Notes under the pieces: generated by a model
What the model saw: the letters and a program-made list of their open reading frames with translations, nothing else
Told to the model about the DNA's origin: nothing
Databases searched by the model: none
Origin: Biomphalaria glabrata
Taxonomy: Eukaryota; Mollusca; Gastropoda; Planorbidae
DNA length: 64,000 nt
Direction: 5' to 3'
Assembly: GCF_947242115.1 (NCBI RefSeq)
Contig: NC_074715.1
Location: 49,171,586 to 49,235,585 of the forward strand
Shown: positions 12,478-24,873 of the stretch, one piece after another
Numbering within the stretch: the stretch's first letter is position 1
How the letters are laid out: each line of letters starts with the position of its first letter
Made by a program: the position numbers and the translations under genes

Positions 12478-12639
12478 GTAAGTTAAATATATAAATCTAT
12501 TTCATTTTAATAATAGATTAAAGTATGTGTCATATTGTGTAGATTTTAAAAATTATGTAAAAACAAAAGCCGCCATCCACTGAGCTGGCTCCAGAAGGAC
12601 CTCGGGTCGGAAGTCAGTAGTCTATCGATACCATATGAC

Positions 12640-13265
12640 TGATATGATGATATGTTACAACTTACATGTAATGTAAAATCATGATGAACCAGGATGTCAC
12701 ATAGATCTAGGTCTAAGTAACATAGAATCGAGATCTATAGACCTATTGTATAGTTAATGGTCACATTATAATTAGATCTAGAGTCTAGAGATCTATCTAG
12801 ATCTATAATTATTCATTATTCTGTTGTTACCGAGGCCGAGCCTCGAGGGCTTATAGATCTAATTGCTTATACTTACTTATAGACTTCTATATTAGACTAA
12901 TAATTAGACCTATATAATTTTTTAGATCTAGATCTATTCTAGACTAGTATATTAGAATTACTACTATTCTAAATCTAGTAGTTGGATATTCATTGTAACT
13001 AGAATACTAGATTAGATCTAGAGTCTAGAGCTCTATCATAGATGCAAGATGTTAAATCCACTGACACTGTCACTGACTTTATATTAGATCTATATCTGGA
13101 TTTATCATTTATGCTGTCCATAGGGCATATTCATGATAGTGACTCATAGCCTTGATGTGAACCCAGCCTTTTAAATGGCATGGGCCAATGTTAATCATGA
13201 AGTATATTCTAGATTTAGAATCTAGAATCTAGGAGTCTAGTCTTTAAGATTTTTAAGATCTAGGA
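12640..13265. repeat. TCTAGATC-rich island in ODC intron 1
   Basis: Overlapping palindromes TCTAGA, AGATCT and CTAGATCTAG recur every few tens of bases here, far more often than elsewhere in the window. The sequence is not a simple array with fixed period. The other dense islands are at about 56.47-57.2 kb, 57.72-57.82 kb and 59.33-59.72 kb. Confidence 0.7.
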
Positions 13266-14189
13266 GTTATTGTTCTATTTAATTTCATTGATTGGCATAT
13301 TATTATATGTTCAGTATTTTTGCCAATATAACCTACAGGTTGTACAAGTGTTTTTTTTTAGTAACGAATGGCAGCTGTGCGGGATTACTAAATTTAACTC
13401 TTAATACATAGGATAAGGGGAACTATAGTCATACTGATGACTCTTTATACCTTCTTTAACTGTGTGGTTGTGAGATGTACAGAGTACATTATAAACAAGG
13501 AAGCTAGTAGCACAGATGACAATACATGTACCAGTATTTTATGGCAAGTCCTGCTTTGCACTTGCAGGGTATATTAGGTTGTGTGTTTTACAATTTAGTT
13601 CTTACTTTGTAATTTGTATATATGTGGAAATACATTATATCTTTGTCTAGTCATTCGTGATAATCTGGAAAATTTATACTTTTTCTGTGCTTATTATTAA
13701 GATATTAGCTATTAAGTGTCTATTCATATTAAAATCTGTAATTTATTTCTGAGTGGTATTTGTTATATCATGAGACAAATAGATTTTGAAATATACATTT
13801 TGTAATAGTTTTACCTTATATTTCATTGGAATGGTCATTTTTATTAAAGGGTGTACTAGATAATCTCCTTTGACCATTTAAGTATCTGTTAATTCTTCTT
13901 TACATAATAGGAGTTAGTAGTTAAGTTAGTCTTTACTTGAAAATGCAGAATAAAAGACGCTTGGAATTATATGTTGGGGTTAGTTAAAGGGAATTAAGGG
14001 TTAGGATAGTCACCAGTTTTTATGTGAATAAACATTAAAACACATAAGCTGACAGTAATATCGACAAGGGAGGTAATTCTACTTTGTAATGTGTAGCTAT
14101 CAAGTAACGTAAACCATTACCCTAGTTCTAGGCTCGGTGGGTTTTAAATGCTGTGTTTATATTCTAGTCTAGCATATGATTTATATAGT

Positions 14190-14460
14190 AAAAAAAAGTA
14201 AAGTTCCCCTTTCAGACCATGTGGTCTATAGGGCAGATGATGTAAAGGTGATCTGTTTCTGTGGCCTATTGTTAACAAGGGTGTCATGTGGTCAGCACAA
14301 CGACCAACCGCCTTTACTTTCCCCAAACTAATGTCAGGTACCCATTAGAGCTGGGTGGACTCAGGCGCCCGAAGATCCCGAAATTAAAAATCCCAGTCTT
14401 CACCAGGATTCGAACCCCGGTTCAGAAGCCAGACGCTTTACCGCTCAGCCACCGCGCCTC
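14190..14460 (-). repeat. tRNA-derived SINE copy in ODC intron 1
   Basis: The minus-strand head GAGGCGCGGTGGCTGAGCGG (14441-14460) is followed by a B box in which GGTTCGAATCC is preserved. The body matches the family and the tail is an A-rich AAAAAAAGTAAAGTTCCCC in plus orientation. It is one of the better-preserved copies. Confidence 0.88.
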
Positions 14461-15116
14461 ATATAGCTGTATAATATAAAGGAATATTTATAAGATGTAG
14501 AAAATGTCTACATTGTGGTGTGCAGCATTTCACAATTTGTGACTGGGTAATCAATCTTAGTTTGAGGTGACTGGGGAATCAACTTAGTTTGAAGTGATTG
14601 GGGAAAAGGCATGACTTTAAACTTAGAATATGAAGTTTAAAGTTTCAATATGCAAAATAATTGAAAACTGGATCTTTAAAAAAATTGTGAATATTTTAAC
14701 CTGTTATTATATAATTAAGTATTTTGAGTACTGGTATTTGTTTGCTCTTTAAGGGATTAGATATTCTTGATGCCATTTGTTTGGAAGTAAGATCCATTTC
14801 TATCTAGATTTATAGATTGTGCACATTAGTCTTTCAACTGGCACATCCATCCTAACTGCGTCACATGACTTCTATTCCACGTTGAAGCTACAAATTGATC
14901 TGTACAATGAATGCCAAAAACCTGGCTTCTTTGGATATGGTGGGGGGGGGAGCATACAGATTTCTGAAAATAGGTTTTATTCATATTATCAGAGCTTTCA
15001 GATTTAACCACTTTCTTTTAGTAAAGACAAAGAAGTGAATTTAAATCAAGAACAACTTGCATTATGTGGATTCCAATTTTGTCTCATGTTTAATGTTAAT
15101 TTTCTTTGGTTTACAG

Positions 15117-15251
15117 GGCAGTAGCTCGACTGTCTTCTTCAGCCAAAGTCCAGAGGCTGCTCGTGTGATACGCAGGACATTCAATTTCAACGCCGAACCG
15201 CCGTGGGATCCAAGCTAGTATTTACCAAAAGCAGGCGTTTCCTTGGGCCAG
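15117..15251 (+). other. ODC noncoding leader exon 2
   Basis: The exon has acceptor TGGTTTACAG before 15117 and donor CCAG|GTATTT after 15251. It is GC-richer than its flanks, contains no ATG, and has stops in the frame that would join the coding exon. It may form leader RNA structure as ODC leaders do elsewhere, but that is inference. Confidence 0.65.
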
Positions 15252-15430
15252 GTATTTGCAAACCTTGTATCAAGTCCTAAGTAGTTTGTATCTAATTATA
15301 ATAAATTAGACCTTAGATTAAATGGTGAGTTTCTAGTTACTGTAAAACATTTTTTCTTTTCAGATTGCTGGTACAACCCCAACTTGTTATTTTTGTCTAG
15401 AGGTTTATATATTATTTTCAATCAATCAAT

Positions 15431-18400
15431 ATGAAGCACAAGTTTTCACCTATCTCTTCTGTTGAAATCATTGCTGACCCCATGCCCTGCATGACTCAGC
15501 TTATTCAAGATAAGATTGTAGCACTTGAAGCGAGGGTATGTACATTTTGTGATTCTCTTAAACTGACCCATGTTTCAAGTAGATTGAAGAGCTTCCAACC
15601 TGTTATATTTTTGGAAATTTTTTGTTCTCAGGGCTCTGAAGATGCATTTTGTGTGTGTGATGTTGGAGATGTAGTTAAGAAGTACAGAGCATGGAAAGAA
15701 CTACTTCCAAGAGTGGAACCATTTTATGGTAGGTAGTCAAAACTGATGAGTAACTTACACAGCAAGTCAAGATCTCGCCACTTGTGACATTTTTTTTTTT
15801 AAAGGGCTCAACAAATTTTGTCACTGGTACGTTTTATTTTAAACCCCGATTTTCAAGTTTGTAAAAACTTGACAGTTGGGAAGTTTTTAAAAATGCATTT
15901 TTTTTTCTTTTAAATCTTAATAAAATTTGTTGAGTCCTTCATACATTTTTAAACTTACCATTCTTTTTATACATGGCCAGTTGTAGAGCAGACCAGTTGG
16001 CCACAGATAAGGTTTAACCTCCCCTAACTTGAAGTTTGCCCGCTGCTTTGGATCTAATTGCCTTGCTCTTACAAAGTGTCCAGATAAATCAGCCATAACG
16101 GGACCAGATTCACACCAGGTTTATCATCTACCTCCTCTCTCATTGCTTTTTCAAAACATTTCATTTGGTATGTTCATTGTGATCTCTTGTATGTTTTAAA
16201 TGTTTTGTTTTTTTTCTCATTTCACTTAGTGGTTTATAAAAGATTAACCATCAGTTAAACAAAAAATAAGAACAATAAAATTTATAAAACAAAAGTCTTG
16301 TTTTTTTTTTCTTAATTAATGCAATTTTTCTCCCAATTAGCATGACATCTATGTTCATCAAATTGTGGATTAGTTTATACCTCATGGCAAGAACTAGATC
16401 AAAGGGAACTTTTTTTAAAAACTAGATAGTCATCATTATGCACTCATTGTCATTCATCTTCATGCAAGTCTCATTTCTCTTTTACTTAGCTCTTTTTATT
16501 TCTTTATTCCAGCATGCAAGTGTAACACTGATGAAGTGGTTGTCAAGACGCTTGCAGATCTTGGCGCAGGATTTGATTGTGCCAGCAAGGTAATTTGATT
16601 CACATAATTTTCATTGTTGCCACATGAAAAGTCTTGGGAGTTAACAAACTTTTAAAGAAGCTATGAAAATTTCTGTTTTAATCACAGTAAAGGCTAAATA
16701 TAGATCTAGATCTACTAGTGGGCATTCATTTGAATCGGTGGAATTCAACTGTAATTTTTTTCATAATATATGCCAATGTAGTTTTTCCACCTGAGTGCCC
16801 TGCCACAAACTGGTTGTCCATAAAAGATCTTGAACCATTTGATTCACTTGGTGGTTGACAATTAGCAATATCTGATACAATGTAAAGCCTGTAGAATTTT
16901 AAGTTACTTAAGCAAGTAATATTTAAGTTAGAATGTTGAATTTGAGCTTTTAAAAGTTAGTGACAAAGGTCTTTTCTATATAATAAACAATACAAAGAAG
17001 TCTGGAATTTTAAACCCTAACCTTTAATTGAAATAATTTCTTCTTTCTTAAAGTTTACCCATTCAATGATATGGCACAACAGTTTACCCATTCAATGATA
17101 TGGCACAACCAAACAAAACTTGAGAGAAAATTCATGTAGACTAAAAATTTGTTTTGTTTGTAGGGAGAAATATCTCTGATCCTGAAGCAGGGAGTACCAC
17201 CAGAGCGCATTATTTATGCCAATCCATGCAAGCAGAAATCTTTCATAAAATATGCAGCTAAACACAATGTGGACATGATGACATTTGACAATGAAATGGA
17301 ACTTGTCAAGATTAAAGAGGTTTATCCCAATGCCAAGTAAGTTGGCACTTAGCACAATTCTTAGTATTTGTCTGGTATTGCTATTTTTGAGGCACAGCAC
17401 AATATTTGTTTGTATTTCTATTTGGAGCCAGCTTAAGATCTATTGTAATATTCTATACTGTATTTTCTAATAGGCATGTCTATAATTACACAATTAAATT
17501 GTTCCATGAACTATTTTATATAGTTGCCATTTTAACATTAGCTGTTGTAAAATAGATCTATATATTCAACCATCCATTAAGGGTGTATACATTTTTTAAA
17601 ATGGTTCTTCATTGTGGATCTTGGAATGCATTTCTATTCAAATAACAAATAGCCCCATTGTTAATACATGTGCTGATAGTCTAATTTTTTAAAATTAAGC
17701 ACAAAAAAATGTAAAAAAAAATAAAAATAAAAAAATTATCAAGTTTTAAAAAAACAATTATGCTTCTGACTAGTTAACAGTAAAACAAACAATTGAAAAT
17801 TTATGTTGTTGTTTTTTTTTTTAACCCAAGCTTATATGGTTGTAACATTTTCTTTAATAGGCTTGTGTTGCGCATTCTGCCAACTTCTCAAGTCAAAGTG
17901 CAATGCCAGTTGGGAAACAAATTTGGTTGTCACCCAACTAATGTCTCAAAACTGGTTGCCAAAGCCAAAGAGCTTGAACTGGATGTCATGGGCATTAGGT
18001 GAGTGATCTTTGTTAGTCTCACACTTGAAATAATTTGTTATTGCCATAACTATATAAATTTGAAACTTAATTTTTACCATTTAATTTTCAGCTTTCATTG
18101 TGGCAGTGGTGTTCAAGAAGCCAGAGCTTTTTCTTTAGCAGTCAAGCAAGCTTATGATGCCTGGCAAATCTGTGTCCAGATGGGATTTAACATGACCTTG
18201 CTGGATATTGGTGGTGGATTCCCAGGCCAGAAGTCTGCTCCAATCTCATTCCCAGAGGTCAGTATTAAGTTTAAATTCATAGCTAAGTACATGTCTTCCT
18301 CCTACTACTACTTGGCAGCTCAGTATTGATTGGCTATTGACATTTTTTTAAAAACTTGTTTTTAGATTGCTACCATTTTGAATGATGCATTGGACACTTA

Positions 18401-20611
18401 CTTCCCACCTGAGAAGGGAGTCCGTATCATCAGTGAGCCTGGAAGATACTTTGTTGCATCTGCTTATACACTAGCTGCCAACATTATTGCTAAGAGAACT
18501 GTGTCCAGAGACAGCTCAGATGCTGGTAGGTCTATTTTGCTTACAATGCTAGCTAGTTATACTGTACCATGTCAGTTTTTGTCTACATATAAAAACGTGG
18601 TTTAGTCTAACATAGTGACCTCTTAATTCTTAAGCAGTTATCAGGAAACGTCTACCCTGTCCTTATGGGAAGGAATATAACTATGCATCATTCATCACAA
18701 TCAATTTAAAAAAAAGAAATTAAACTGAAAAAAAAAAAAGAATAATTTTGTAATAACCCTATTATAATAACAGAAAAAAGTCCTAAGGATAAGCATTGTT
18801 TCAAATTACGAATAGGTTTATAGAGCTCAATATACATTTCAATATCACATCAGATTTAAGTTACATTTCACTCCAGTTTGGCTAGACCTAATTAATATTC
18901 AATCAATCAATATTTTTTCTTCACTATCATTACAATAGGTCTCAATTGGCTGTTAATTGCTTACCACAATTGTATTTTGCCATCCAATTATATTCAATTA
19001 CATTCTAGACATTTTCTTATAAGCTAAAGGGAAAAAGCGTTTTCAAAAAATTCATAAATACCAATTCCAACATGTTGCAGATATCAAACACCTAAACAAA
19101 ATAGCTTTGCTGTTGCTCACACTAAGTTCAGAAAAAGACTTATGAAACATCCCAAAATTATCGATTGTTTGTGATTCCTCGCCATTCTAGTTGTCTAGTA
19201 GTAGCTGCAACTAGTTGTGAAATGTCTCAAAGTTAGCACTTTTAACTGGACATTTATGAACTCTTGCGGGTTTTTTTTATTTCAAGCACTTAACCAGGAG
19301 TTGTATTTTGTGAAATAAACGTTTTAAAATATTTTCATGTATTTTTACTAGTTTCACCAATTGAACTTTTCTCAACAGATGGTTGCTCTGAAGTGACCAA
19401 GAATGACGAGCCCTCGCACATGTACTATGTCAACGATGGTGTCTATGGTTCCTTCAACTGTATCTTGTACGATCATGCTCATGCTGAAGCACATGTTTTC
19501 TCTGTAAGTATATTGTACTAGAAATTTCAGTTCTGAAAAGTAGCCAATATCAGCATAATAGATGTATTCAATTGTGAAAAGCAGCCAATATCATAGTTCT
19601 TTTGACTTTTTTGTTTACACAGGACTCCCCTCTCAGATTTACTTCATCTGTATGGGGCCCAACATGTGATGGACTTGATTGCATCATAAAGGAATGTCGT
19701 CTGCCTGAGATGGAGGTTGGTCAGTGGATGTATTTTCCTGATATGGGTGCCTACACCATTGCTGCTGGATCCACTTTCAATGGAATGCCCAGACCATCCA
19801 TCAATTACATATGTAGTCAAGATATCTGGTAAGCACTAAGAACAGTTAAGACCACATGTGTTTTCTACTTGTAAAATTAAAATTTATCTTAAGAAAACTG
19901 CCTGACTAGATAAAACAATTTCAATTGAACAATAATGTCCATTTACTCCTTGAGTATTCCTTCTTGGTCAGGCAGAGTTGCTCTTTCAGATAACCCACAA
20001 GATACCTGCAGTTGTTTTTTTTTTTTTCTTGTTCATCCCTGGATGAGTATTTGTTCAGGAGACTAGCATTTTATACAAGCATGTCTACTAAACAGAAAGC
20101 TATTGTTGAAGACAGTGGCTAAAAAAAAAAATTCCATTTCTTGTATTTTGTGTCATGACATATTGGACTATGCTGACCCAGTTACTACTACCTAGGCTAC
20201 ACTACTGGTGTTTTAGCCTGGCTGCTGTGTTTTATTTATCCTTTTAGGAATAGGCTGAAAGGCAGTTAAGAAAATGTTTTACATAGCAAAGCATTATCTG
20301 AATTTAGTATTAGCACAGAGCTAGCTGAGATTAGCATTGATACAAAGCTATTATGTCAGGGGTAAAATTTAAATATCTAGTGTACCAATATATTAGCCAC
20401 ATAATCACTTGCATAGTCAGTTTTCTCACTCAGTAATTTATTTTTAAGGGATGAAATCTACCCTGAACATTGCTCAGCCAAGAGACGATGTGAAAGTGTC
20501 TCTTCTGAAATGGATTATCCAAGCATGATGGCTGCTGGACCTGATGTCATGTCACTCCGTCATGCAGCCAACTCCATCTCTTGCATTGAGGATGAATTAG
20601 TCTTGGCCTAG
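15431..20611 (+). CDS. ODC1: Ornithine decarboxylase, complete, 10 coding exons
   Basis: This PLP enzyme decarboxylates ornithine to putrescine, the first committed step of polyamine synthesis in the cytosol. Exons: 15431-15535 (leader part from 15364), 15632-15728, 16513-16589, 17164-17336, 17861-17998, 18092-18257, 18366-18525, 19379-19503, 19623-19828, 20449-20611. All junctions are GT-AG and in phase, giving 469 aa against about 461 in mammals. Visible motifs are PLP lysine K70 in [25 protein letters not shown]199 in [16 protein letters not shown]276 in [17 protein letters not shown], catalytic C362 in WGPTCDGLD and MGAYT. Keeping both K70 and C362 argues for an active enzyme over antizyme inhibitor. 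Residues near 120-150 match the antizyme-binding stretch. The start is firm: a TAG lies in frame ten codons upstream and the leader has no other ATG. The tail [10 protein letters not shown] is acidic, as in short-lived ODCs. Confidence 0.97.
17052..17109. repeat. 29-bp exact tandem duplication before ODC exon 17164
   Basis: Two identical 29-bp copies (17052-17080 and 17081-17109; each starts AGTTTACCCATTC) lie 54 bases upstream of the exon, in the branch-point neighbourhood. The identity implies a recent duplication. Confidence 0.9.
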
Positions 20612-21134
20612 ACATGTCAGCATTGAAACCTTCAGCTCTCTATTAATTTTTTTGCATGTTTTTTTGTTTACATGTTTTCATTGTTCTTTAAATCTTCTGT
20701 TACTATGCTACATAGCATCACAATTGTCAAGGACCTAAAATCTGTGCTGTTTTGGCACATTCATTTTGTGCTGGGGACCAATCCTTGTTAGCACACAGAA
20801 ATCATTTTGGTTATTGTACTATTCAGTCTACATAGTAACTAGATTTTTTGTTAACTTTTAAAAACATTTTATATTTCATTACTTATAGTTTAACTAGATT
20901 TTTTCTTGTGTTTCTAAAGATGTGTCATTGTTTGTGATGTCTTTTTTCTTGATGTTTAGTGACAGGTTTAGTTGATCACTCTTTAGTTTTCTTGGGAGGG
21001 GCATTTTCAAGTGGTTGGGTTTTTTTTTTTTAGTTTAACAAGTTGGGGATGTACTTGCAGTGGGGAACGCCTGCAAATCCTTCTGTTGGCCGTCTATGTA
21101 TTTGTACAAACTGCATGTCATTGTTTGTTTTGTC

Positions 21135-21140
21135 AATAAA
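21135..21140 (+). terminator. ODC poly(A) signal
   Basis: AATAAA lies 524 bases after the ODC stop codon, preceded by TGT-rich sequence (TTGTTTGTTTTGTC). Cleavage is expected near 21155-21165. No earlier AATAAA was seen in the 3' UTR. Confidence 0.75.
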
Positions 21141-21176
21141 ATTATTTTAATAATTAATTGCTTTTTTTAAAGTGAT

Positions 21177-21507
21177 TTTATTATGGCAACTGTCCTCAAC
21201 TCAATGCACAGATTAGTGTTAATCCTTTCAGTAGTGAGGACAAATACATTTTTTTTACAAGTTCAAAACTTAAATCACATTTCATTACACCAAATAATTG
21301 TATACAGAAATACGTTTGCAATTACAATTGGAGGATTTCCAATTAGACAACTAGGAACGGGAAGATAATTCCTTAAATGATTACTGGCTTTTTATAATAG
21401 ATTTTATTATGGCAACTGTCCTCAACTCAATACATGGATTACATTACACCAAATAATAAAAGTTCATGCAATTACAATTAGAGAAATTCCAATTAGACAA
21501 CTTGTAG
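21177..21507. repeat. Diverged tandem duplication downstream of ODC
   Basis: TTTTATTATGGCAACTGTCC is followed by CTCAACTCAAT and then CATTACACCAAATAAT, CAATTACAATT and CCAATTAGACAACT. The series occurs from about 21177 and again from about 21404, the second copy being shorter. The repeat starts just after the ODC poly(A) site. Confidence 0.8.
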
Positions 21508-22033
21508 AAACAAGTGTTTCAATCTTTTTAATGCTGCAGTAATTTAGATTTGATGTGTTTATCACCAGTATGTCGTTCCTTACAAATCCCCAGAATGGTT
21601 TTTTATAAATTTTAGGGCCTATTTTAAATAATAGTTGGGTTTTTCCCTCACGCTAAAATTGTATTGTAAAGAGATCTAAAGTTACATTAAAGATCTAGAA
21701 TCGAAGATACCAATAGCCCTTAGCCTAGTGTATGGTTTAAAAAAAAATTACTCTACATAATATATCCCATTGACTGAGTTATGAGCGAACCTCAATGTAT
21801 GTATAGTATAGTACCGGTCACTGCGTGTGCAAGAAATCACTAGTGTTGCTACTGTAACAATGATAAGCAAAAGTTCAACCAGTATTACTTCCATGAATTA
21901 CAAATATTTCGGGTTTAACAGCGTTGACCTTTGATTGTCCCTCGTTACGGGACCGGGGTTTTGTCTGATTATAAAAACCCTCAGTATCAAAGAAATATAC
22001 CGTATATGTCAAGAAAAAAAACTTTTACTGTAC

Positions 22034-22285
22034 AGGTAGTTCCCCTTTTAGACCTTGTGGTCTATTGGGCAGATAATGTAGGGGTCATCTGTTTCTCTGG
22101 CCCACTGTTAACGATGGTGTCATATGACCAGCACAACGACCAACCGCCTTTACTTTTCCCAAACTCATGTCTGGTATCCAAAAGAGCTGGGTGAACCACA
22201 CAGGCGCGAAAAGATTCCGAAGTAAAACATTCCAGTCTTCAAGGACATTCGAACCCGGATTCTTTGGTTTGGAAGTCAAGCATTT
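22034..22285 (-). repeat. tRNA-derived SINE copy, diverged
   Basis: The tail AGTTCCCCTTTTAGACCTTG (plus sense) and the body CAACGACCAACCGCCTTTAC match the family. The B box region reads CATTCGAACCCGG in plus orientation. The A-box end is eroded. Confidence 0.75.
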
Positions 22286-23179
22286 CAAGTTCATTTAAAA
22301 CGAGGCTCATAGACATTAACACGCTTCATTCAAAACACACCAGTGCCGGTTTTAAATCTTTACATGCCCTGAAATAGGCATGCTTCAGTGATCGAATGTC
22401 TGTGTATGAACCCTAACACAAAGAACATGGATTATTTGAAGGAAAGGCAAACATATGGCTATCCATGCATGCGAGAACAGAGTCTCAATATTTCACAATA
22501 AAAATGACAATACTTTACATACATTACAGGGAACTTTTAAAAAAGGGAATAGGGAACCTAAACTAAGGGGATAGGGAACTTAAAAAAGGAAAACAATGTA
22601 CCAAAAAAACAACAACTAGAAAATGGAAGAATAACTTAAGAAATGTAAACCAAGTGTAAATTTAAGTGTATGCTTGATTCCAAAATTTAATAAAATATTC
22701 AGAAAGACACAAAGATAAAGGCACATTCCTCATCCCATATTACTTTTGGATCAGCTTCGTATTGTTGTAACTCTTGTCCCCGCGCTGATAGACATGGTGC
22801 GCACTAGCACACTGTTTCACACGAGCGTTGACAATAGGAGACAGGAAATAGAGACATGATGGTGAATGCCGGCTTATTTTGAAAAGAACAAACTAGATCT
22901 AAGAAAATTTGACATCCTGTTGGTTTGTGTGTTATTTGTTTTATTTATTAAATCACTATCACTGTTATTCTTCCTCTGTTGAGTGCTTGCCTTGAATTTA
23001 CAACTGTATTATGTGAGACTCGTGATTTTTTTTTTGTCACACAAAAATCACTGTAACGTGTCGTGTGGTGAATTTCGACCATTCTGACATAAAAGAATAA
23101 TTTTATTTATAAAGCGCTGTTAGCAAACAAAATGTTGGTCCCAGGGGCTGTGTTTTTATTACAAACATAAACACGAGAT

Positions 23180-23450
23180 AAAATGACAAACTAGTCTTAA
23201 AACACGAAGCTTTGACAGCAAGGGAAGTTTTGATACCGGGCGATAGTTGTTTTTTTTAAAGACATTCCGGGCCAAGACTGGATTTCTTTAATAAGGGCAT
23301 GACAAGTACATGCTTAAATTCCTGTGATACAATGCCTGAAGTCAGTGAAGAGTTCACAATGTTAGTAATTGTGGGTACAAGCTCATCTAAACATTCAAGG
23401 AGCAAGGAAGTTGGAATGGGATCAAGGTCACATGACTTATTTGGCTATTT
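23180..23450 (-). mobile_element. LINE reverse-transcriptase fragment
   Basis: Minus-strand translation gives DPIPTSLLLECLDEL, then VPTITNIVNSSL, FKHVLVMPLLKK and, after a frame change in an A-run, NYRPVSKLPLLSKL. The LDPIPTSLLK..LVPTITNIVN..LKKPTLD..NYRPVSNLPFLSK series is the N-terminal part of non-LTR reverse transcriptases common in invertebrates. The palm motif downstream is absent, so this is a dead internal fragment. Confidence 0.85.
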
Positions 23451-24217
23451 AAAATAAGACTTGACACACTGAAACTCGCAAAAGGAGAAGCTTGAAAGAT
23501 TGGCGAGGGGTCGAGATTTGATGAGAGGAATGGCATGTCTATTTGAAATTACATTATTCAATTAAAAATAAATTTAGGCCTAATTGGTTTCAAGTTTACA
23601 AGTTCTAAATGAAGTCTAGGTCTAGTTTGAGATTTACATGTCCATATAACGAAAATACCAATAACAGCACAAGTATGCATTACCTGCTGGCCGAATTGGT
23701 AACATCATTCGTTCAAGCATCTAATGGTATTGAAAGAACTGAACATTTTTGTATTTAATGAAGAAAAAAATGTATTATATTGTAAGTTTAACAATGGGGT
23801 ATTGTCTTTTTAAATATATATATATTTAATTTTTCCTTTTAAATACGAAACACCTTTAGATGCACATACAAAATTGCATAGTTCAGTTTTTTTTTTTCGA
23901 CTAATCTAGTACAGGTACTCAATACTCTGTTCTGTAACTACATTCAGTTTAATATAATTTAATTTGAAATTGATAAACTTCTTTGGGTGCAGAAAATTTC
24001 CTAAAATGTGTTCTCTTCCCATCACTGTAGTCTATAAAACAGTGATAAACCCCCAAGAAACTTCAGCCCACAAAGAAGTGTAGATGATACAGATGATTTT
24101 ATTTTTTATCAGTGTACTCTAATGCAGTTGGGCACCTTGTGGACAGCCCTTCAGAACTTTTCTTAAGATCATTGTTCAAAAGGATAAACAAGTCACAAAG
24201 GCAAAGTATGTCAACAT

Positions 24218-24223
24218 TTTATT
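24218..24223 (-). terminator. Probable EFR3 poly(A) signal
   Basis: AATAAA on the minus strand, 651 bases beyond the EFR3 stop codon. A second AATAAA lies near 24100. Which one is used cannot be told from sequence alone. Confidence 0.5.
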
Positions 24224-24873
24224 AAGTGAATGCTTAAAGTGTAAAAATACCACACACACACACTCGAAATACAATTGAGCTAAACATAACTAGCCATCAG
24301 GAGCATTGGGTCACAGAACATAACAAAACCTGATGCCATCCAGATACTGGACAAGTTGACATTTTTTATCACAGCCACTTAGTCCTAAAATCACATAACA
24401 ATTGTCGTAAAAAACATTTAAACAACCTATTCATGGACATTTGATGAAGAACAGAGACCAATATTTAGTGTTAAAATCACAAAGGCCTAACTATTGTAAA
24501 AAGTTAAACAACCTGTTCATGGACATTTGATGATGTAAAAAGAGCATATATTGGGATTTGTTCTAGTTAAAAAGCTCCTTTCCCACCAAACATAATTTAA
24601 AATGAAAACAAATCTACAGTAAGGGTCTAGGCTTGGTTCACAATTGACAAACGCCCCCCTCTTATAGCATGTAATATCCAAAAAAAAAAAAAGAAATTAT
24701 ATCAGTCTATGGGTAATATCACATTAATGATTCACATAATATAGTACAGTATATATATATATATGTGCACACTCTTTACAATAAGTACCCTTTTCTTTTT
24801 TTGGCTACCAGTATCTAGCACCTTGTGGTTTCTCTTGTAACACCTGGACAGTTTAGTTTGTAACAGGCTATTA

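Larger units (their letters stand above)
21508..24210. other. Convergent intergenic region between ODC and EFR3
   Basis: It contains one SINE (22034-22285) and one LINE fragment (23180-23450). Around 22728-22752 GGCACATTCCTCATCCCATA matches a piece of the LINE at 51.05 kb. The rest is AT-rich with no recognised exon. Both neighbouring genes end here. Confidence 0.6.

Noticed and set aside
14819-15011. 62-codon frames just before ODC leader exon 2
   Set aside because: They lie in intron 1, have no recognisable motif and no splice signals in phase.
15431-20611. Antizyme inhibitor instead of ornithine decarboxylase
   Set aside because: The PLP lysine (K70), the SFHCGSG histidine and the catalytic cysteine (C362) are all present; antizyme inhibitors lose catalytic residues.
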